DNA from: CAVQBP01 sp963848195
GTDB taxonomy: Bacteria > Bacteroidota > Ignavibacteria > Ignavibacteriales > Ignavibacteriaceae
Assembly (NCBI GenBank): GCA_963848195.1
Contig: CAWKCY010000003.1
Coordinates: forward strand, 1-64,000
DNA length: 64,000 nucleotides
Reading direction: 5' to 3'
Below the pieces are notes generated by a model, which was given only the letters and a program-made list of their open reading frames with translations, was not told the DNA's origin and searched no databases. Positions 1 through 8,715 of this stretch are shown in pieces (the stretch's first letter is position 1; each line of letters begins with the position of its first letter). The position numbers were made by a program, and so were the translations under genes.

Positions 1-195
1 AGCGACTTACTCAACTACCTGTAATTTCAATAAAATTTATATTGAAGTAATAAACCCAAATATGTCCGAAAGAGGGATATTGAAGGGATAAAATTTGATT
101 CTTTTTCGATAACCAGCTTAAGCGTGATTATAAATTCATTAGTATTGAGATAATTTCCCATATTTAGAAATAATTTATTGAGAACTATTAAGATT

Positions 196-1345
196 TTAAT
201 TTATAGCTAAGTGTTCATCGTTTGTAAAAAAGGAAAAATTATTTAAAGGCGGAGACTTATCGTAATAATTAAGACGCTGTAGTGTAAGGACTAAATTCAT
301 TTGATTCCCGCATACGGGACATAAAATTATCAAGGACTTTTTTGTTGCAGCGGTTTTATCATTAGGTTTTGTATTGATTATAGTAGTAGAATCGAATAGT
401 TGCCTGACAATGCAAAGAAGATTCCGGTTTTTTATGGCGAACAGACCCGAAGTATCTAACTTTAACAAATCCTTTAGGGAGGACATGCTGAAGAAAGCGC
501 CTGATAAATTCTTCAGTAGTAAGTTTCATAAATTTGTGAACCTTAGTGTTGGAGTCTTTGTATTTGAATGTAACAAAGCCTCCCTGGTGTTTAATAATTC
601 TGTTATTAGAAATGGCAACCCGGAAGACATACTGAGCCAGATATTTCATAGCATGGCATCCATTACCAACCGGGATTGAGTTAACAACCCAATTCTTAGC
701 CCATGTCGAGGAAGATATTTGATTAAATAATAGTGGATTTAATTTTCTTAATTCATCCCGGAATTTAGCCTTAAAGACAATGGATAGAGCTTTAACAGGG
801 AATAAGAATTTATTATTTGAGCTAACCCATTGACTGTTAACTGATAGGCCACCACCGGTAATTAGATAATGGATATGCGGATGAAAGGATAGCTTTCTGG
901 ACCAGGTATGCAGTACTCCGAGATATCCGGGTTTAGCACCAATGTGTTTTGGATTTGATGAGAAAGAGTCAAGAGTTCTTGCCGAGCAGTTGAATAGAAG
1001 ATTATAAAAAAGTATTTGATTGCTTCTTGCAAAAGGTCGTAACTCATCAGGTAAAGTAAAAGTAATCATAAAGTAATTAACCGGAAGCAGCAGATTATTG
1101 TTTTTGGTTAACCAATCATTGGCATTATTGTTCTGACAATTATTACAGCTTCTATTGCCGCAAGAATGGAAGCTATAATGATAATGGCTGCAAGAATTAC
1201 ATTTGTATACTTGTCCTCCCATAATGGGAGTCCGGCAAGAAGAGATATCGAACAGAGCTTTCTTATGTGAAGGAAGCATTGAGTTAGAATATTTAGCCAG
1301 ATAGATATCCCTATAGTCCCTAATAATCTCCGATAGCTTAATCAC
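196..1345 (-). pseudogene. IS91-family transposase, frameshifted (copy 1)
   Basis: HUH-type (Y1/Y2) rolling-circle transposase of the IS91/IS801 type. It starts with GTG at 1345. The N-terminal zinc-binding region has paired Cys motifs (YKCNSCSHYH, CGNRSCNNCQ, about residues 46-72). The HUH motif is HPHIHYLITGGG and the catalytic-Tyr region is MKYLAQYVFRVAISNNRI. The main frame runs to about 440 and ends in an unrelated tail. The natural C-terminus (FAIKNRNLLC, then CPVCGNQM) continues in another frame down to 196. Dropping one G from the GGG near 440 joins RYFG to LFAIKNR, so this is a single-base frameshift. It is therefore inactive unless the indel is a sequencing error. It is transcribed away from a tyrosine recombinase gene that ends 11 bp upstream of its start, a pairing common for this IS type. 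Confidence 0.88.
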
Positions 1346-1355
1346 AGCAGCAGAG

Positions 1356-2226
1356 CTAAAAGAGGTCTTTCATTAAGCTGTTTATTTTTTGATAGGTATT
1401 AGATTTAATCAAAGGTGTTAGTTGGGTATAGATCATAGTAGTTCTAATAGAGGAATGCCCGAGAAAATCTTGAATAATTCTAATATCGGTACCGTCTTCA
1501 AGTAAATGAGTGGCATAGGAATGCCGGAGAGTATGTACAGAAGCGTCCTTGTTGATGCCGGTCTGTTTAAGAGATTTCTTAAATACAGTTTGGTATACTG
1601 CTGTCAGGAAGAGGTTTAATCGAAGTGGACTCATTGTTCTGTCCTCTTCCGGGGGCCGGGAAAACAAGCAGAGGGTTTCTGTGAGTTTTATAATGAAGTC
1701 TAAGTAATTTAAGAGTAGCTTCCGGTAGAGGTACATACCGGTCATGGTTACCTTTAGCTTTCTGAATATGGATTAGCATTCTTTTACTGTCAACCTGGTT
1801 AACTTTCAGACCTACGCCTTCATTTAACCTGAGACCGCAGGAATAGATAAGGGTTAAGCAGGCGCGGTGTCTGAGTACACGGATATTCATAAGAATTTTT
1901 CTTACTTCTTCCCTGCTGAGGATAACTGGAAGTTTGAAAACACGTTTGGGGCGGATGATGTTAAAAACATTAAATTCTTTGTTGAGTGTTTTTTCATAGA
2001 AGAATTTAATTGCACAAAGAGCAATAGTCATAGCAGCACGTGAGTAGTTCTTGTTATTCTTAAGGAAGAGGAAATATTGACGAATATCTTCGCCAGAAAT
2101 GGAATCAAGAGGTTTGTTAAAATACTCAATAAATTTTACAACACGATAAGAATAAGTTTCTTGGGTGCGTTGAGAAAGACCGAAAAGTTGCATATTTTCG
2201 TTAAGTCTTTGTATTAGATCGTTCAT
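1356..2226 (-). pseudogene. IS91-associated tyrosine recombinase, frameshifted
   Basis: Phage-integrase/XerD-like recombinase of about 285 residues, split by one indel. An N-terminal SAM-like core-binding domain (about 1-95) is followed by the catalytic domain with Arg I in CGLRLNE, HTLRHSYATHLL (H-x-x-R), LGHSS and the tyrosine in TTMIYTQL. The first frame stops after KPLPDSSIPNC and the second resumes VYQTVFKKSLKQ. Removing one C near 1597 gives a smooth SSIQTVFKK. The approximately 20-residue extra segment that marks integron integrases is absent, so this is not IntI. The start codon overlaps an 11-bp inverted repeat. The 3' end lies 11 bp before the transposase start. Confidence 0.85.
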
Positions 2227-2283
2227 AGTATACCTCGCTAAGTTATTGATGGTGAAAAAATTATTTAGATGGGGTATACTATG
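2224..2283. repeat. 11-bp inverted repeat over the recombinase start
   Basis: CATAGTATACC (2224-2234) is perfectly inverted as GGTATACTATG (2273-2283), with 38 bp between. The left arm contains the recombinase start codon. It could be an operator, a translation-blocking hairpin, or part of the IS terminus; the sequence does not decide. Confidence 0.6.
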
Positions 2284-2344
2284 TAAAAGCGGGATGCAAT
2301 GAAATAGGTAGAATGCCGAAAAACTCCCCGCCGCTTGCGGCTTA

Positions 2345-2535
2345 GTTCAACAATCGGTTCAAGCTGACAGCTTCTTACGCATTCGGCATTTTACTAGATT
2401 TTAAAGTTTAGTTGCTCCGCTTAAAGTATCTTGTTCAAAGTAGTTCAAATAAAATAATTTATAAAAAGTATTCGGCTTAGGTTTTTCATTGTTGCATTCT
2501 TGTTATGGGCAGCGGCTTAACCTTGGCCGTTATAC
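2345..2535 (+). other. attC site A (integron-type recombination site)
   Basis: The left simple site is R' GTTCAAC (2345-2351, fits RYYYAAC). The right core is GTTATAC (2529-2535). The inner arms pair: GGTT-c-AAGC on the left matches GGTTAAGC read from the complement of the right arm, with one extrahelical C, followed by a CAGC/GCTG-type box. The long central loop contains TATCTTGTTCAA, which recurs in attC-C and in part in attC-B. The R'' box is the 5' end of the next cassette. Confidence 0.75.
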
Positions 2536-2559
2536 CGCTAAAGTAAAAGGAAGATTACT

Positions 2560-3149
2560 ATGATAAAAAATATAGTACTGCTATTACTGATTACAATAAT
2601 TTCTTCAAATGTTAGAGCACAGATATTTCAAAATGTAAGTTTTAAAGCTGGTTATGTTTCATCAGATGTTACTTCTTCTATAAATAATGAAAAATTGGAA
2701 ACCTTTGAATCAAAAGATGGAGTATTCTTAAGTATTTCCAAAGAGTTTTCACTTTCAGAAATATTGTCCATTAAACCATACTTAGGTTATTATCAAAAAG
2801 GATTTAATGAAAATTGGCTTGAAATAAATGAAGATGGAGAAATTGTTAAGGAGATTTTAGCAAAAACATACCTTGATTATCTTTCATTTATATTTACTGC
2901 AACAGTTAAATATGAATAATCCAATAATAACTCCTTATATATCAATTGGTCCAAGGATTAGACTTTCTTATTAAGAAAAAAAATGGAATGATTGATTTCA
3001 CTACCGTTTCAATAGAAAGTTTTTGGGCTGATAGAGTTAGCAAATGGAGTTATGGAGCTACAATTATTATAGGGGTCGATTATAAAATCAGTAATGACTT
3101 ATCAATAATCTTAGAAGGTTCATATAATCCGATATTTCCGATTTATTGA
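2560..3149 (+). pseudogene. Cassette 1: exported beta-barrel-like protein, two frameshifts
   Basis: The first part (2560-2919) begins with a signal peptide (MIKNIVLLLLITIISS, cleavage likely at VRA-Q) and alternating hydrophobic strands typical of small outer-membrane barrels. After TVKYE the sense continues in the next frame from 2912 (MNNPIITPYISIGPRI). It then shifts again near 2960 to DFLIKKKNGMIDFTT and runs to the stop at 3149 with more strand-like sequence. Two +1 shifts imply a broken gene, or an assembly with indels. It is the only gene of a cassette bounded by GTTATACCGC (2529) and GCGTATAAC (3226). Specific family not recognised. Confidence 0.65.
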
Positions 3150-3293
3150 GAGATAGTGCTTTTAAAGATTTTATAAAAATGAAAAATAACACTTTCGATT
3201 TTGTATTGGCATAAAGTTGTAAAATGCGTATAACCCGCGGCTGCTAATGACCACTCTACAATGAATGTAGAAAACCCAGTTTGGAAAAAGAAA

Positions 3294-4655
3294 CTAAGCT
3301 GCTACTAATTGTAAGCCAAGCTGTTTAGCTTGCTTTTGTAATCTTTTTAACTGTTGTTCTTTAAATTTTTCCTGATAGTTGATTAGTCCTTGTTCAACAT
3401 ATTCTATTCCTTTTGTCATGATGTTGTAATAAAGGACAGCAATTTTCCGTGCAAGGGCTTTAATAGCGATCTTGGCGCCTTTTTTTGATTTAATCCTATG
3501 ATAGAAACCAGCAAGAGCGGAGTACTTACTGTTAACAATAGAATAAGCAGCATTCCGGAATATTTGTCCGGCTCTGGTATGTCCTTTTTTCTTACTTTTT
3601 TTGTTCCTTTTACCAGATTGATTTTTACCAGGAGAAAGGCACAACCAACTTGTAAAATGTTTTTCAGTTTTCCATGTATCTTGAAGATTCGTACCTGTTT
3701 CGGCAATTAGTTCTAACAAGGATTTATCGGATAAACCGGTAATCTGTGCCGGGTCTTTACCACCGGTAATTATCATCAAATTTTTGTGAAGGTTTTCTAT
3801 ATTAGGATTATTATGGCGTGCAGGTTTAGCTTTAGTGATATTCTCAGGAGTATCTGTATCCATATTAATTGTAAAAAGTAGTAGTTCCATTTGATTATCA
3901 CATTCCCGGATTTGATTCTGATAAAACTCGTAAGCCTGGAGAGCTTGCTTCAAAGAAAAAATATGCTCCTGTTTATAAGTCCCTTTAAGTGAAGCAATAA
4001 CAGAGTCTCTTTTCTTCTTAAGGATGCTTTTCTCACAAAGCTCAGCAAGTTTTACCGGATCATGATTGCCTTGAATAATTGCATTGACAATTCGTAGACC
4101 ACTTACACCATGAATTTGACTGATTACATTATGAAGTTTAATATTCATAAGATCAAAAGCTTTTTGTATGTGTTGTATATGCTGAGAAGCCATAGAGATA
4201 TGATCATCACGAAGTCGTGTGTATGTGCGGAGTTGCCTTATAATATCTTCGGGAATGAAACAACGCCGGAGAAGTCCAAATGAGTGAAGCTGCTGAATCC
4301 ACTGGCAATCTTCAACGTCGCTTTTTCTGCCGGGAAGGTTCTTTGTATCATTACCGTTAACAAGATATACATCGAAACCGGAAGCTTCCAGAAGTTTATA
4401 ATAAGCAAACCAATAAACGCCGGTAGCTTCCATGGCTATCGTAGTAATGTTTTTTTCTTTCAGATAGCTGATTGATTTAAGGTAATCATCTGTAAATGTT
4501 GAAAAGCTCCTAACTTCTATCCCTTCAATGCCTATGTATATTTTTTCAGAACCGATATCAATTCCTGCTGCATGAGGATTTATTTTGGAGAATGAATTAT
4601 CTTCAGAAATGGATGCTTTGGATTGACCTGATGTGTTTGGCTTTGCTTCCAGCAT
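3294..4655 (-). CDS. IS110-family DEDD transposase
   Basis: Transposase/recombinase with an N-terminal RuvC-like DEDD domain (GIDIGSEKIYIGI, AMEATGVYW, LPGRKSDVEDCQW) and a C-terminal Tnp_IS110 domain holding the serine region LCLSPGKNQSGKR. An upstream ATG exists at 4694. The start at 4655 (MLEAKPNTSG) is preferred because AAAGGA lies about 8 nt before it. That gives 453 residues, on the long side for the family, with a Lys/Gln-rich tail (QQLKRLQKQAKQLG). The reading frame is intact, so the element may be active. It would act with a structured RNA from its own left end to choose targets. Confidence 0.92.
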   Translation of the reverse strand: MLEAKPNTSGQSKASISEDNSFSKINPHAAGIDIGSEKIYIGIEGIEVRSFSTFTDDYLKSISYLKEKNITTIAMEATGVYWFAYYKLLEASGFDVYLVNGNDTKNLPGRKSDVEDCQWIQQLHSFGLLRRCFIPEDIIRQLRTYTRLRDDHISMASQHIQHIQKAFDLMNIKLHNVISQIHGVSGLRIVNAIIQGNHDPVKLAELCEKSILKKKRDSVIASLKGTYKQEHIFSLKQALQAYEFYQNQIRECDNQMELLLFTINMDTDTPENITKAKPARHNNPNIENLHKNLMIITGGKDPAQITGLSDKSLLELIAETGTNLQDTWKTEKHFTSWLCLSPGKNQSGKRNKKSKKKGHTRAGQIFRNAAYSIVNSKYSALAGFYHRIKSKKGAKIAIKALARKIAVLYYNIMTKGIEYVEQGLINYQEKFKEQQLKRLQKQAKQLGLQLVAA

Positions 4656-4699
4656 AACATTGTCCTTTAGTAAATTATAATTATATACTAACAAGCCTG

Positions 4700-5006
4700 A
4701 AGGATAACAGAAATAAAAAGTAGGCTGCTAAGCGGGTTTTCAATTTATCCTGACTGTTCAGGATAATAGAGTATTAACACCAATAGATGAGCGACAATCC
4801 TTCAGAGCAATGCTCAAGGGCGGGCATTGTCTCCCGTTTTGCGGGAAACGTGCACCAATTCGCGAGACTGCCAAACTGCTTATTAGTTTTTGTTAATTAA
4901 TTTTTGTTCCGCAAAAGCGGAATTTATATATTGCCACACAATGCTGAATATACTGTTATGAAAGGTCATTAGTTTGATGAGAAAAGGCAAGTGCCTTTTT
5001 GTGGTA
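4700..5006 (-). ncRNA. Candidate bridge RNA region of the IS110 element
   Basis: Non-coding left end of the IS, upstream of and co-oriented with the transposase, with several hairpins: TCCTGA/TCAGGA (4748-4763), GAGC/GCTC (4805-4815), CAATGC/GCATTG (4808-4829), TCCCG/CGGGA (4832-4845), CCGC/GCGG (near 4909-4920). Three segments match the DNA ends as guide segments would. GCTCAAGG (4812-4819) equals the reconstructed target across the CT core. GGCTGCTAA (4723-4731) equals the target/IS junction at 3239-3247. GGTCATTAG (4964-4972) is complementary to the IS end at 3244-3252. Exact RNA ends are not determinable here. Confidence 0.5.
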
Positions 5007-5228
5007 CTCAAGGCGACAGCGATTTCGCTCTTGGCAATTTTAGGGTTTTTAGGTCTGTCATTCCGTGTTTAGTTTCTTGTTCAACGTAGTTGTGCTATGA
5101 AGGATATCGGTAATTATAAAATTTACTAATTAAACTGGCATTGTTGCTCTGGGCTGCGCCTTAGCCGCAAAGCCGTTAGGTGTTATAGAAATTGAGGCAT
5201 ATTAAGTAATTAAAATCATTAGGCACAA

Positions 5229-5900
5229 ATGAAATTATCAATCATAATCGGAATGATTGGAATTATAATTTTAGGATATTCATTTTTATTGGAACCCTAT
5301 ACTAATAATCAAGAGTTCTTTGCAAAATATATGAAAATGGGACCGGGTCAGAGTAATGAATATTTTCAGCTTCGTGAAGAAATGCTAACTCCTAAATATA
5401 GACTTGAAGATACTGGAATTACCTTAAGTTTAATTTCTATTATTTCATTAATAATTTTAAAATCTAAAAAAGGTTCACTTTTATCTCCAAAGGAAAAATA
5501 TTTAGTAGTTGCACTTGCTATTACTCTTCCATTTCTAACTATAGCAAGCTATGTGTTTGACCTTTTTATAGGAATGTCTAGAAATGAATTTCCAAGATGG
5601 GCAGATTCTCTTGGTATACCACTTATGGGTGTTCCCATAGAATTTATTGCTTTATTAATTTGGTCTTCACTTCATTTATTATTTATAAAAAAATATAAAC
5701 AATCGCCAATATCTTCAGCAATTACATTAAAACTAAATCCTTGGTTAATATTTGTTTCAGCAGTTACATTGTTACTTACATTAATATTTATATTCGGGGG
5801 TCAATATTGGTATGCAGTAATTGGAGCACTATGGATTTATTATTATTTATCGGTTGGAGTTAATAGAATTTATTTTAAAACTATGGCGAAGAATATTTAA
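5229..5900 (+). CDS. Cassette 2: multi-pass membrane protein of unknown function
   Basis: A 223-residue protein with about six hydrophobic segments: an N-terminal anchor (residues 3-20), about 64-80, 92-110, 133-152, 170-192 and 195-212. The first loop (about 25-62) is charged and probably exposed. It carries no motif I recognise. It is the sole gene of a cassette bounded by GTTAGGTG (5175) and CACCTAAC (5907), which are perfect reverse complements. Cassette-borne membrane proteins without known homologues are common in large arrays. Confidence 0.8.
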   Translation: MKLSIIIGMIGIIILGYSFLLEPYTNNQEFFAKYMKMGPGQSNEYFQLREEMLTPKYRLEDTGITLSLISIISLIILKSKKGSLLSPKEKYLVVALAITLPFLTIASYVFDLFIGMSRNEFPRWADSLGIPLMGVPIEFIALLIWSSLHLLFIKKYKQSPISSAITLKLNPWLIFVSAVTLLLTLIFIFGGQYWYAVIGALWIYYYLSVGVNRIYFKTMAKNI

Positions 5901-6096
5901 AAATAGCACCTAACAAATGCAATTTAAGTTGACAGCATTTTACGCATTTGGCTTTTTAGATGTTTTTAAAGTAGGTGATCCGCATAAAGTATCTTGTTCA
6001 AGTTAGTCAAAGCTGAAAAAGTTTTTTCAGGTTATAAAATTTATAGAATTAAATTAATATTTTAGTTCAGGGCTGCAACTTAATTGCGGTTCGTTA

Positions 6097-8037
6097 GTGC
6101 GTCAAGCGAAGCTTGATGCTTCTGTTAAGGTGAAAGTCCTTAAGAGGAAAGACTTAGCCAAGTCACCTCTACCGAGTGTTGCGGGTATGTAGGAACTCAA
6201 AGGAGTGAACGAAATACTTGTCCATAGGACTCCTTCGGAGAAGCGTACACAGGGAATTATGTAGGCTGTAGGGAAGACCGTACTTCCTGAAACCAATTTA
6301 GCCTCGAGAATGCGTACAATGTAGACGGCAATGGGATTAACGACTCAGAAGCCAACACTTAAACAATCGATAAGGCGAGATTGTTAAAGGTCTACCGTGG
6401 TTAGAAGGTGTAGCATGCATAAAGAGAAGCATACAAGAACTTGAGAGACCCTGTAAGTTCCATTGAAAGAGATGGTAGGCGAAGTCAACCAAAAGAAGAT
6501 AAGCTGAAGACATACAGGGAGTCGGATTAACTCATAGTACTCGGAGAACGGGAAAGCCGTTTACATGGGGAAGGAGTTAACAATGATATGTAACTTGCAA
6601 AGGAAACATTATCCGGACTGTAGGATCGGAGAAGTAATGCAAACCTCACTGCGAGAAATAGCAAAGAAAGCGGAACGTGAAAAGAAGTGCCGGTTTCAGA
6701 ATCTTTACGGGATGCTCAATGAGAGAAATCTACAGGATTCGTGGAAGTATATGAACAAAAGTGCTAGCTACGGTGTAGACCGTGTTAGTGCCAAAGAATA
6801 CGAAACGAATCTTGCGGGAAATGTCAAAGAACTCGTAGCAAGACTGAAGAGAAGAGGATACCGTGCAAAACTGGTCAGGAGGAAGTATATTCCCAAACCA
6901 AACGGAAAACTACGCCCTTTGGGGATACCTACTACAGAAGACAAACTATTGCAAGTAGCAGTAGCAAGGATACTGGAGAGCATATACGAGCAAGACTTTC
7001 TGCCCGATAGTTTTGGCTATAGAGGGGGCAGAGGAGCCAGGCTGGCACTAAGAGAACTCCGGTATCAACTGCAATATGGATGGTTTGGCTATGTGGTAGA
7101 GGTTGATATAAAAGGCTTCTTTGACAATATTAACCATGAATGGATGAAAAGAATGCTTGAAGAAAGAATCAGAGACAAAGCATTCATTAGGTTAATAACA
7201 AAATGGCTGAAAGCCGGAATAATGGAAACAGATAAGATGGTAATCCATCCGGCAACGGGAACACCTCAAGGTGGAGTAGTATCGCCCATACTGGCAAACA
7301 TATATCTACATTATGTGCTTGATTTGTGGTTTGAGAAGAGGATAAAACTGAAAAGCGAAGGTAGAGTATATCTGTGCAGATATGCAGATGACTTTGTATG
7401 TTTGTTCCAATTCCAGAGGGATGCGGATATGTTTTATCGGGAACTTCCGGAAAGGTTAGCGAAGTTCGGGTTAGAAGAATCAAAGGAAAAGACCCGAATA
7501 GTTAGTTTCAGTAAATTTAGGATAGCAGAGAATTCAAGGTTTGATTTTCTTGGATTTGAATTCAGTTGGGGCAAGGAGAAGTCAGGAAAGCCCCTAATTA
7601 AGCGTAGAACATCCCGAAATAAATTCAGAAAATCAATCGGAAATTTCAAGGAGTGGTTTAAGGAGAATATAAAGCTGAGAGTGAAAGAGCTGATAACCAA
7701 ACTAAATAAGAAGCTGCGAGGATACTATGAGTACTATGGAATGATTGGAAACAGTGAAAGACTACGCCAGTTTTATATGAAGGTAGAGTCATTATTAAAG
7801 AAATGGCTGAATAAAAGGAGTCAAAGAAGAAGCTATACATGGGAAGGATATAGGAAAATGTTAAAGCAATATCCATTACTGGAACCCAGAATAACAGAGA
7901 AAAGAAACGGCCAGTTTGAATTATTTGGAGCGAACCGCTGAATACGGAAGCGAGTATCATTGAGGAGCCCGGTGCGGAAAAACTGCACGCCGGGATCTGT
8001 GTGGGGGATGCCTGGTAACAGGCATTTCTACCACGAC
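6097..8037 (+). ncRNA. Group IIC-attC intron (ribozyme plus ORF)
   Basis: The 5' end is GTGCG, the group II consensus. Domain V lies near 7965-7997 (GAGCCCGGTGCGG, AAAAA, CTGCACGCCGGG). Domain VI is the hairpin ATGCCTG/CAGGCAT (8008-8025), and the intron ends CCACGAC (8031-8037), i.e. in AC. It is 1941 nt long. It sits in the R'' core of attC-C, the known habit of the IIC-attC subclass. Both splice sites are supported independently because joining the exons restores the cassette-end complementarity. The encoded maturase is intact. Confidence 0.9.
6565..7941 (+). CDS. ltrA: Group II intron reverse transcriptase/maturase
   Basis: A 458-residue intron-encoded protein. The reverse transcriptase fingers/palm span about 40-310 (RKYIPKPNGKLRPLGIPTTEDK, SFGYRGGRGARLALRE, VEVDIKGFFDNINH, GTPQGGVVSPILANIYLH, and the catalytic YADD of CRYADDFV). 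The maturase X domain spans about 340-420 (LNKKLRGYYEYYGM). There is no C-terminal HNH endonuclease, as expected for class IIC. It would assist splicing and target-primed reverse transcription of its host intron. Several upstream starts are possible; the annotated ATG at 6565 follows a GGGGAAGG-like run, and an alternative ATG lies at 6583. Confidence 0.95.
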   Translation: MGKELTMICNLQRKHYPDCRIGEVMQTSLREIAKKAEREKKCRFQNLYGMLNERNLQDSWKYMNKSASYGVDRVSAKEYETNLAGNVKELVARLKRRGYRAKLVRRKYIPKPNGKLRPLGIPTTEDKLLQVAVARILESIYEQDFLPDSFGYRGGRGARLALRELRYQLQYGWFGYVVEVDIKGFFDNINHEWMKRMLEERIRDKAFIRLITKWLKAGIMETDKMVIHPATGTPQGGVVSPILANIYLHYVLDLWFEKRIKLKSEGRVYLCRYADDFVCLFQFQRDADMFYRELPERLAKFGLEESKEKTRIVSFSKFRIAENSRFDFLGFEFSWGKEKSGKPLIKRRTSRNKFRKSIGNFKEWFKENIKLRVKELITKLNKKLRGYYEYYGMIGNSERLRQFYMKVESLLKKWLNKRSQRRSYTWEGYRKMLKQYPLLEPRITEKRNGQFELFGANR

Positions 8038-8074
8038 GCTGCTAAAAGTAATATAGTGAATTATTAATTAAATA

Positions 8075-8101
8075 TGTGTATATTAGTCACAATGGTACAC
8101 A
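8075..8101. promoter_or_regulatory. Putative VapBC operator
   Basis: The inverted repeat TGTGTA (8075-8080) / TACACA (8096-8101) lies 19 bp before the vapB start. Toxin-antitoxin operons are usually autorepressed at such palindromes. This is inferred from position and symmetry only. Confidence 0.4.
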
Positions 8102-8119
8102 CGTAAATTGGAGATAGAA

Positions 8120-8314
8120 ATGAGAACTAATATTGTAATTGATGATAAACTTATGTCAGTAGCTCTTAAAACCTCCGGCTTAAAAACAAAGAAAGAAGTT
8201 GTTGAAGAAGGCTTAAGATTATTGGTAAAAGTAAAAAATCAAAGTAAGCTAAGGAAATTAAGAGGGAAATTGAAATGGGAAGGTAATTTAGATGAAATGA
8301 GACAAGACAAATGA
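8120..8314 (+). CDS. vapB: Cassette 3 antitoxin, VapB family
   Basis: Small antitoxin of 64 residues with a ribbon-helix-helix-type N-terminus (MRTNIVIDDKLMSVALKTSG) followed by a basic, toxin-binding tail. The ATG at 8120 is chosen over a TTG at 8110-3 nt upstream frame position (8108) because GGAG at 8110-8113 lies six bases before it. It overlaps the toxin gene by four bases (ATGA), giving translational coupling. It forms a two-gene toxin-antitoxin cassette, which would stabilise the array by penalising loss. Confidence 0.85.
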   Translation: MRTNIVIDDKLMSVALKTSGLKTKKEVVEEGLRLLVKVKNQSKLRKLRGKLKWEGNLDEMRQDK

Positions 8315-8715
8315 TACTTGTCGATTCTTCAGTATTGATAGATTATTTTAACGGAACTGAAAACTGGCAAGTTGAAAAACTTGATGAAATATTAGGAAAA
8401 GAAATAGTAGTTATAGGTGATTATATATTAGTTGAAGTCTTACAAGGATTCAAAAATGATAAAGATTATGAAACTGCTAAAAACATACTTAGCTATTTCC
8501 CATGTTTCAATATTTGTGGAGAAGAAATAGCGATAAAAAGTTCGAATAATTATAGACAACTGAGAAAAAAGGGGATTACAATTCGTAAAACCATAGATGT
8601 AATAATTGGTACATTTTGTATCGAGAACGATCTTCAATTACTTCATAATGATAAAGATTTCTTTCCTTTAGAAAAATATTTGGAGTTAAAAACAGTAATA
8701 CTAAAGAGCAGCTAA
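8311..8715 (+). CDS. vapC: Cassette 3 toxin, VapC PIN-domain ribonuclease
   Basis: A 134-residue PIN-domain protein. The acidic residues expected at the metal site are visible: D4 in MILVDSSVLIDYF, the Glu in YILVEVLQGF, the Asp in TIDVIIGTFC and the Asp in LLHNDKDF. VapC toxins are Mg-dependent RNases, often cutting tRNA or rRNA. The TAA stop codon (8713-8715) lies inside the R' box of attC-D (GCAGCTAAC), so the recombination site supplies the end of the reading frame. It is tightly coupled to vapB. Confidence 0.88.
   Translation: MILVDSSVLIDYFNGTENWQVEKLDEILGKEIVVIGDYILVEVLQGFKNDKDYETAKNILSYFPCFNICGEEIAIKSSNNYRQLRKKGITIRKTIDVIIGTFCIENDLQLLHNDKDFFPLEKYLELKTVILKSS

Larger units (their letters stand above)
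3243..5008 (-). mobile_element. IS110-family insertion sequence inserted in attC-B
   Basis: The boundaries come from reconstructing the attC arms. The only duplicated flank is the dinucleotide CT (3241-3242 and 5007-5008), as IS110 elements leave a 2-nt core and no conventional target duplication. The element is about 1.77 kb, with a short right end (about 50 bp after the transposase stop) and a long non-coding left end (about 310-350 bp upstream of the transposase start). The right-end sequence CTAATGACC (3244-3252) is inverted as GGTCATTAG (4964-4972). The long non-coding segment is where IS110-group elements carry their bridge RNA. Confidence 0.8.
3228..5181 (+). other. attC site B, split by an IS110-family element
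   Basis: The left part is R' GTATAAC (3228-3234) and then ...GCGGCT (3237-3242). The right part resumes CAAGGCGACAGC (5009-5020) and runs to R'' GTTAGGT (5175-5181). Deleting 3243-5008 gives a left arm GCGGCT-c-AAGGCG-a-CAGC. The right arm read in complement is GCGGCTAAGGCGCAGC, a perfect 16-nt match with two extrahelical bases (c, a). GTATAAC is the reverse complement of GTTATAC at 2529, as expected for both ends of one cassette. Confidence 0.8.
5907..8040 (+). other. attC site C, split by a group II intron
   Basis: R' CACCTAAC is at 5907-5914. The left arm GCAATT-t-AAGTTG-a-CAGC matches the complement of the right arm GCAATTAAGTTGCAGC (6071-6087) exactly, apart from extrahelical t and a at the same positions as in attC-B. 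The R'' box is cut after GTTA (6093-6096) by the intron and resumes GCTGC at 8038. The restored GTTAGCTGC is the reverse complement of GCAGCTAAC (8708-8716), the R' box of the cassette that follows. Confidence 0.85.

Noticed and set aside
1356..2226. Integron integrase IntI for the cassette array
   Set aside because: The catalytic domain lacks the additional segment of IntI between the Arg I and HxxR motifs, and it pairs with an IS91 transposase.
3239..4731. IS110 bounded by the 9-bp direct repeat GGCTGCTAA (3239-3247, 4723-4731)
   Set aside because: Although removal would leave a neat CCCGC/GCGGG hairpin, it leaves the attC arms unrepaired and gives the IS almost no non-coding DNA. The 5008 boundary restores a 16-nt arm match instead.
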